Part shown: positions 63,451-64,000 of the stretch, in pieces
Layout of the letters: each line of letters begins with the position of its first letter
Position numbering within the stretch: position 1 is the first letter of the stretch
Source of the DNA: Bifidobacterium asteroides
GTDB taxonomy: Bacteria > Actinomycetota > Actinomycetes > Actinomycetales > Bifidobacteriaceae
Length of the DNA: 64,000 nt
Assembly (NCBI RefSeq): GCF_003202695.1
Contig: NZ_QGLL01000001.1
Coordinates: forward strand, 372,001-436,000
Direction: 5' to 3'
The notes under the pieces: generated by a model
Told to the model about the DNA's origin: nothing
What the model saw: only the letters and a program-made list of their open reading frames with translations
Database searches by the model: none
Position numbers and translations under genes: made by a program

Positions 63451-64000
63451 ATGCCCGAACAAAAGAAATCCATGTCGGTCAGGCGCTTCTTCACGCTGCT
63501 GCTGGCTTACCTCATCTTCTGCGTCGCAGGTGGCGTGGTCGTCTCTGGTTTCCTGCTTCCCGCTGTATTCGGCATCAACGCCGCCTCCAGGAATCTGATG
63601 CCTGCCTTGAAGACGGAGAACATCGACTTCAACGTCAACGATTTGCCTCAGCAGTCCCGCCTCTACGCCTCCGACGGGCATACGGTCATCGCCACTTTCT
63701 ATGCGCAGAACAGGATAGTGGTGCCCATCAAGGATGTTTCCGACTATATGCAGAAGGCTGTGGTGGCCCGCGAGGACCGTCGTTTCTTCGAGCATGCCGG
63801 CGTGGACACCCAAGGCGTGCTCAGGGCTTTCATCCAGACCTACATCAAACAGGGCGACACCCAGGGCGGATCCTCTCTGACCCAGCAGTATGTCAAAAAC
63901 GTGCTCATGAGCCAGGCTGAAGAAAACAACGACCCCATCGCCGAGTACCACGCCCAGGAGGAGACCATAGCCCGCAAGATGCGGGAGATGCTGATCGCGG
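63451..64000 (+). CDS. Class A penicillin-binding protein, N-terminal part only
   Basis: The frame starts at the ATG at 63451 after GGAGACC and runs off the right edge with 183 residues visible. A basic lead and one membrane helix (FFTLLLAYLIFCVAGGVVVSGFLL) are followed by the GT51 glycosyltransferase domain: MQKAVVAREDRRFFEHAGVDTQGVLRA (catalytic Glu in EDRRFF) and QGGSSLTQQYVKNVL. It polymerises peptidoglycan strands. The transpeptidase part must lie beyond the window. Confidence 0.93.
   Translation, partial: MPEQKKSMSVRRFFTLLLAYLIFCVAGGVVVSGFLLPAVFGINAASRNLMPALKTENIDFNVNDLPQQSRLYASDGHTVIATFYAQNRIVVPIKDVSDYMQKAVVAREDRRFFEHAGVDTQGVLRAFIQTYIKQGDTQGGSSLTQQYVKNVLMSQAEENNDPIAEYHAQEETIARKMREMLIA

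Noticed and set aside
1-64000. CRISPR arrays, insertion sequences, prophage genes
   Set aside because: No regular spaced repeats, transposase, integrase or phage structural proteins were recognised.

Overview
The window is high-GC bacterial DNA, densely packed with genes on both strands. The gene content and protein sequences look like a Bifidobacterium: ilvB-ilvN, a coaD/DivIVA-like/DUF177/rpmF/rnc block, araB-araD-araA, a sortase pilus cluster, GH43 and GH42 galactan enzymes, a GcvH without its partners, and a Crp/GlxR-like regulator. The genus call is an inference from content and protein style. No species marker is visible. The window cuts ilvN at the left edge and a class A penicillin-binding protein at the right edge.

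Layout. 1-5252 (minus strand): coaD, a coiled-coil division-type protein, DUF177, rpmF, rnc, ilvB and ilvN. 5306-10309: a DUF3039 protein, an aldo/keto reductase with pncB, a Pr6Pr membrane protein, and rph-rdgB. 10550-13468: a 972-residue secreted surface protein with a variant sortase motif, beside two tRNA genes (Leu, Thr). 13860-19027: housekeeping genes (manC-type, pgi, rplS with a structured leader, lepB, rnhB). 19067-24224: a LacI regulator and araB-araD-araA, with a LacI-type operator before araB. 24468-29132: a pilus cluster (major pilin, minor pilin, class C sortase) with hairpins in both gene gaps. 29262-30962: an aldo/keto reductase and a secreted HNH nuclease. 31172-39888: a galactan-type locus. 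39889-41460: a convergent MFS exporter. 41790-45676: pstSCAB. 45745-48547: an AEC carrier, a small charged minus-strand ORF and an NCS2 purine permease. 49241-53463: an Rpf-like cell-wall enzyme, thioredoxin, and NUDIX and hydrolase genes. 53545-64000: an L,D-transpeptidase, gcvH, an App1-like protein, an S9 peptidase, leuB, a TM2 protein, a lipoate ligase with inverted domain order, a Crp-family regulator and the start of a PBP.

The part most worth a second look is 31020-39888. A secreted GH43-type glycosidase with a LAXTG-type wall anchor is followed by a sugar-binding lipoprotein, two permeases, a GH42 beta-galactosidase and a LacI-family regulator. The same 19-base sequence, containing an imperfect palindrome with a constant centre, sits just downstream of the -10 element in front of both the GH43 gene and the binding-protein gene. 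This looks like a self-contained system: cut galacto-polymers at the cell wall, import the products, hydrolyse them in the cytoplasm, and repress through a non-canonical LacI operator. The arabinose operon about 7 kb away would take the arabinose released from arabinogalactan-like substrates. Wall-linked proteins carry three different sorting motifs (LPLTG, LAATG/LADTG, LPFAG), but only one sortase gene is present here.
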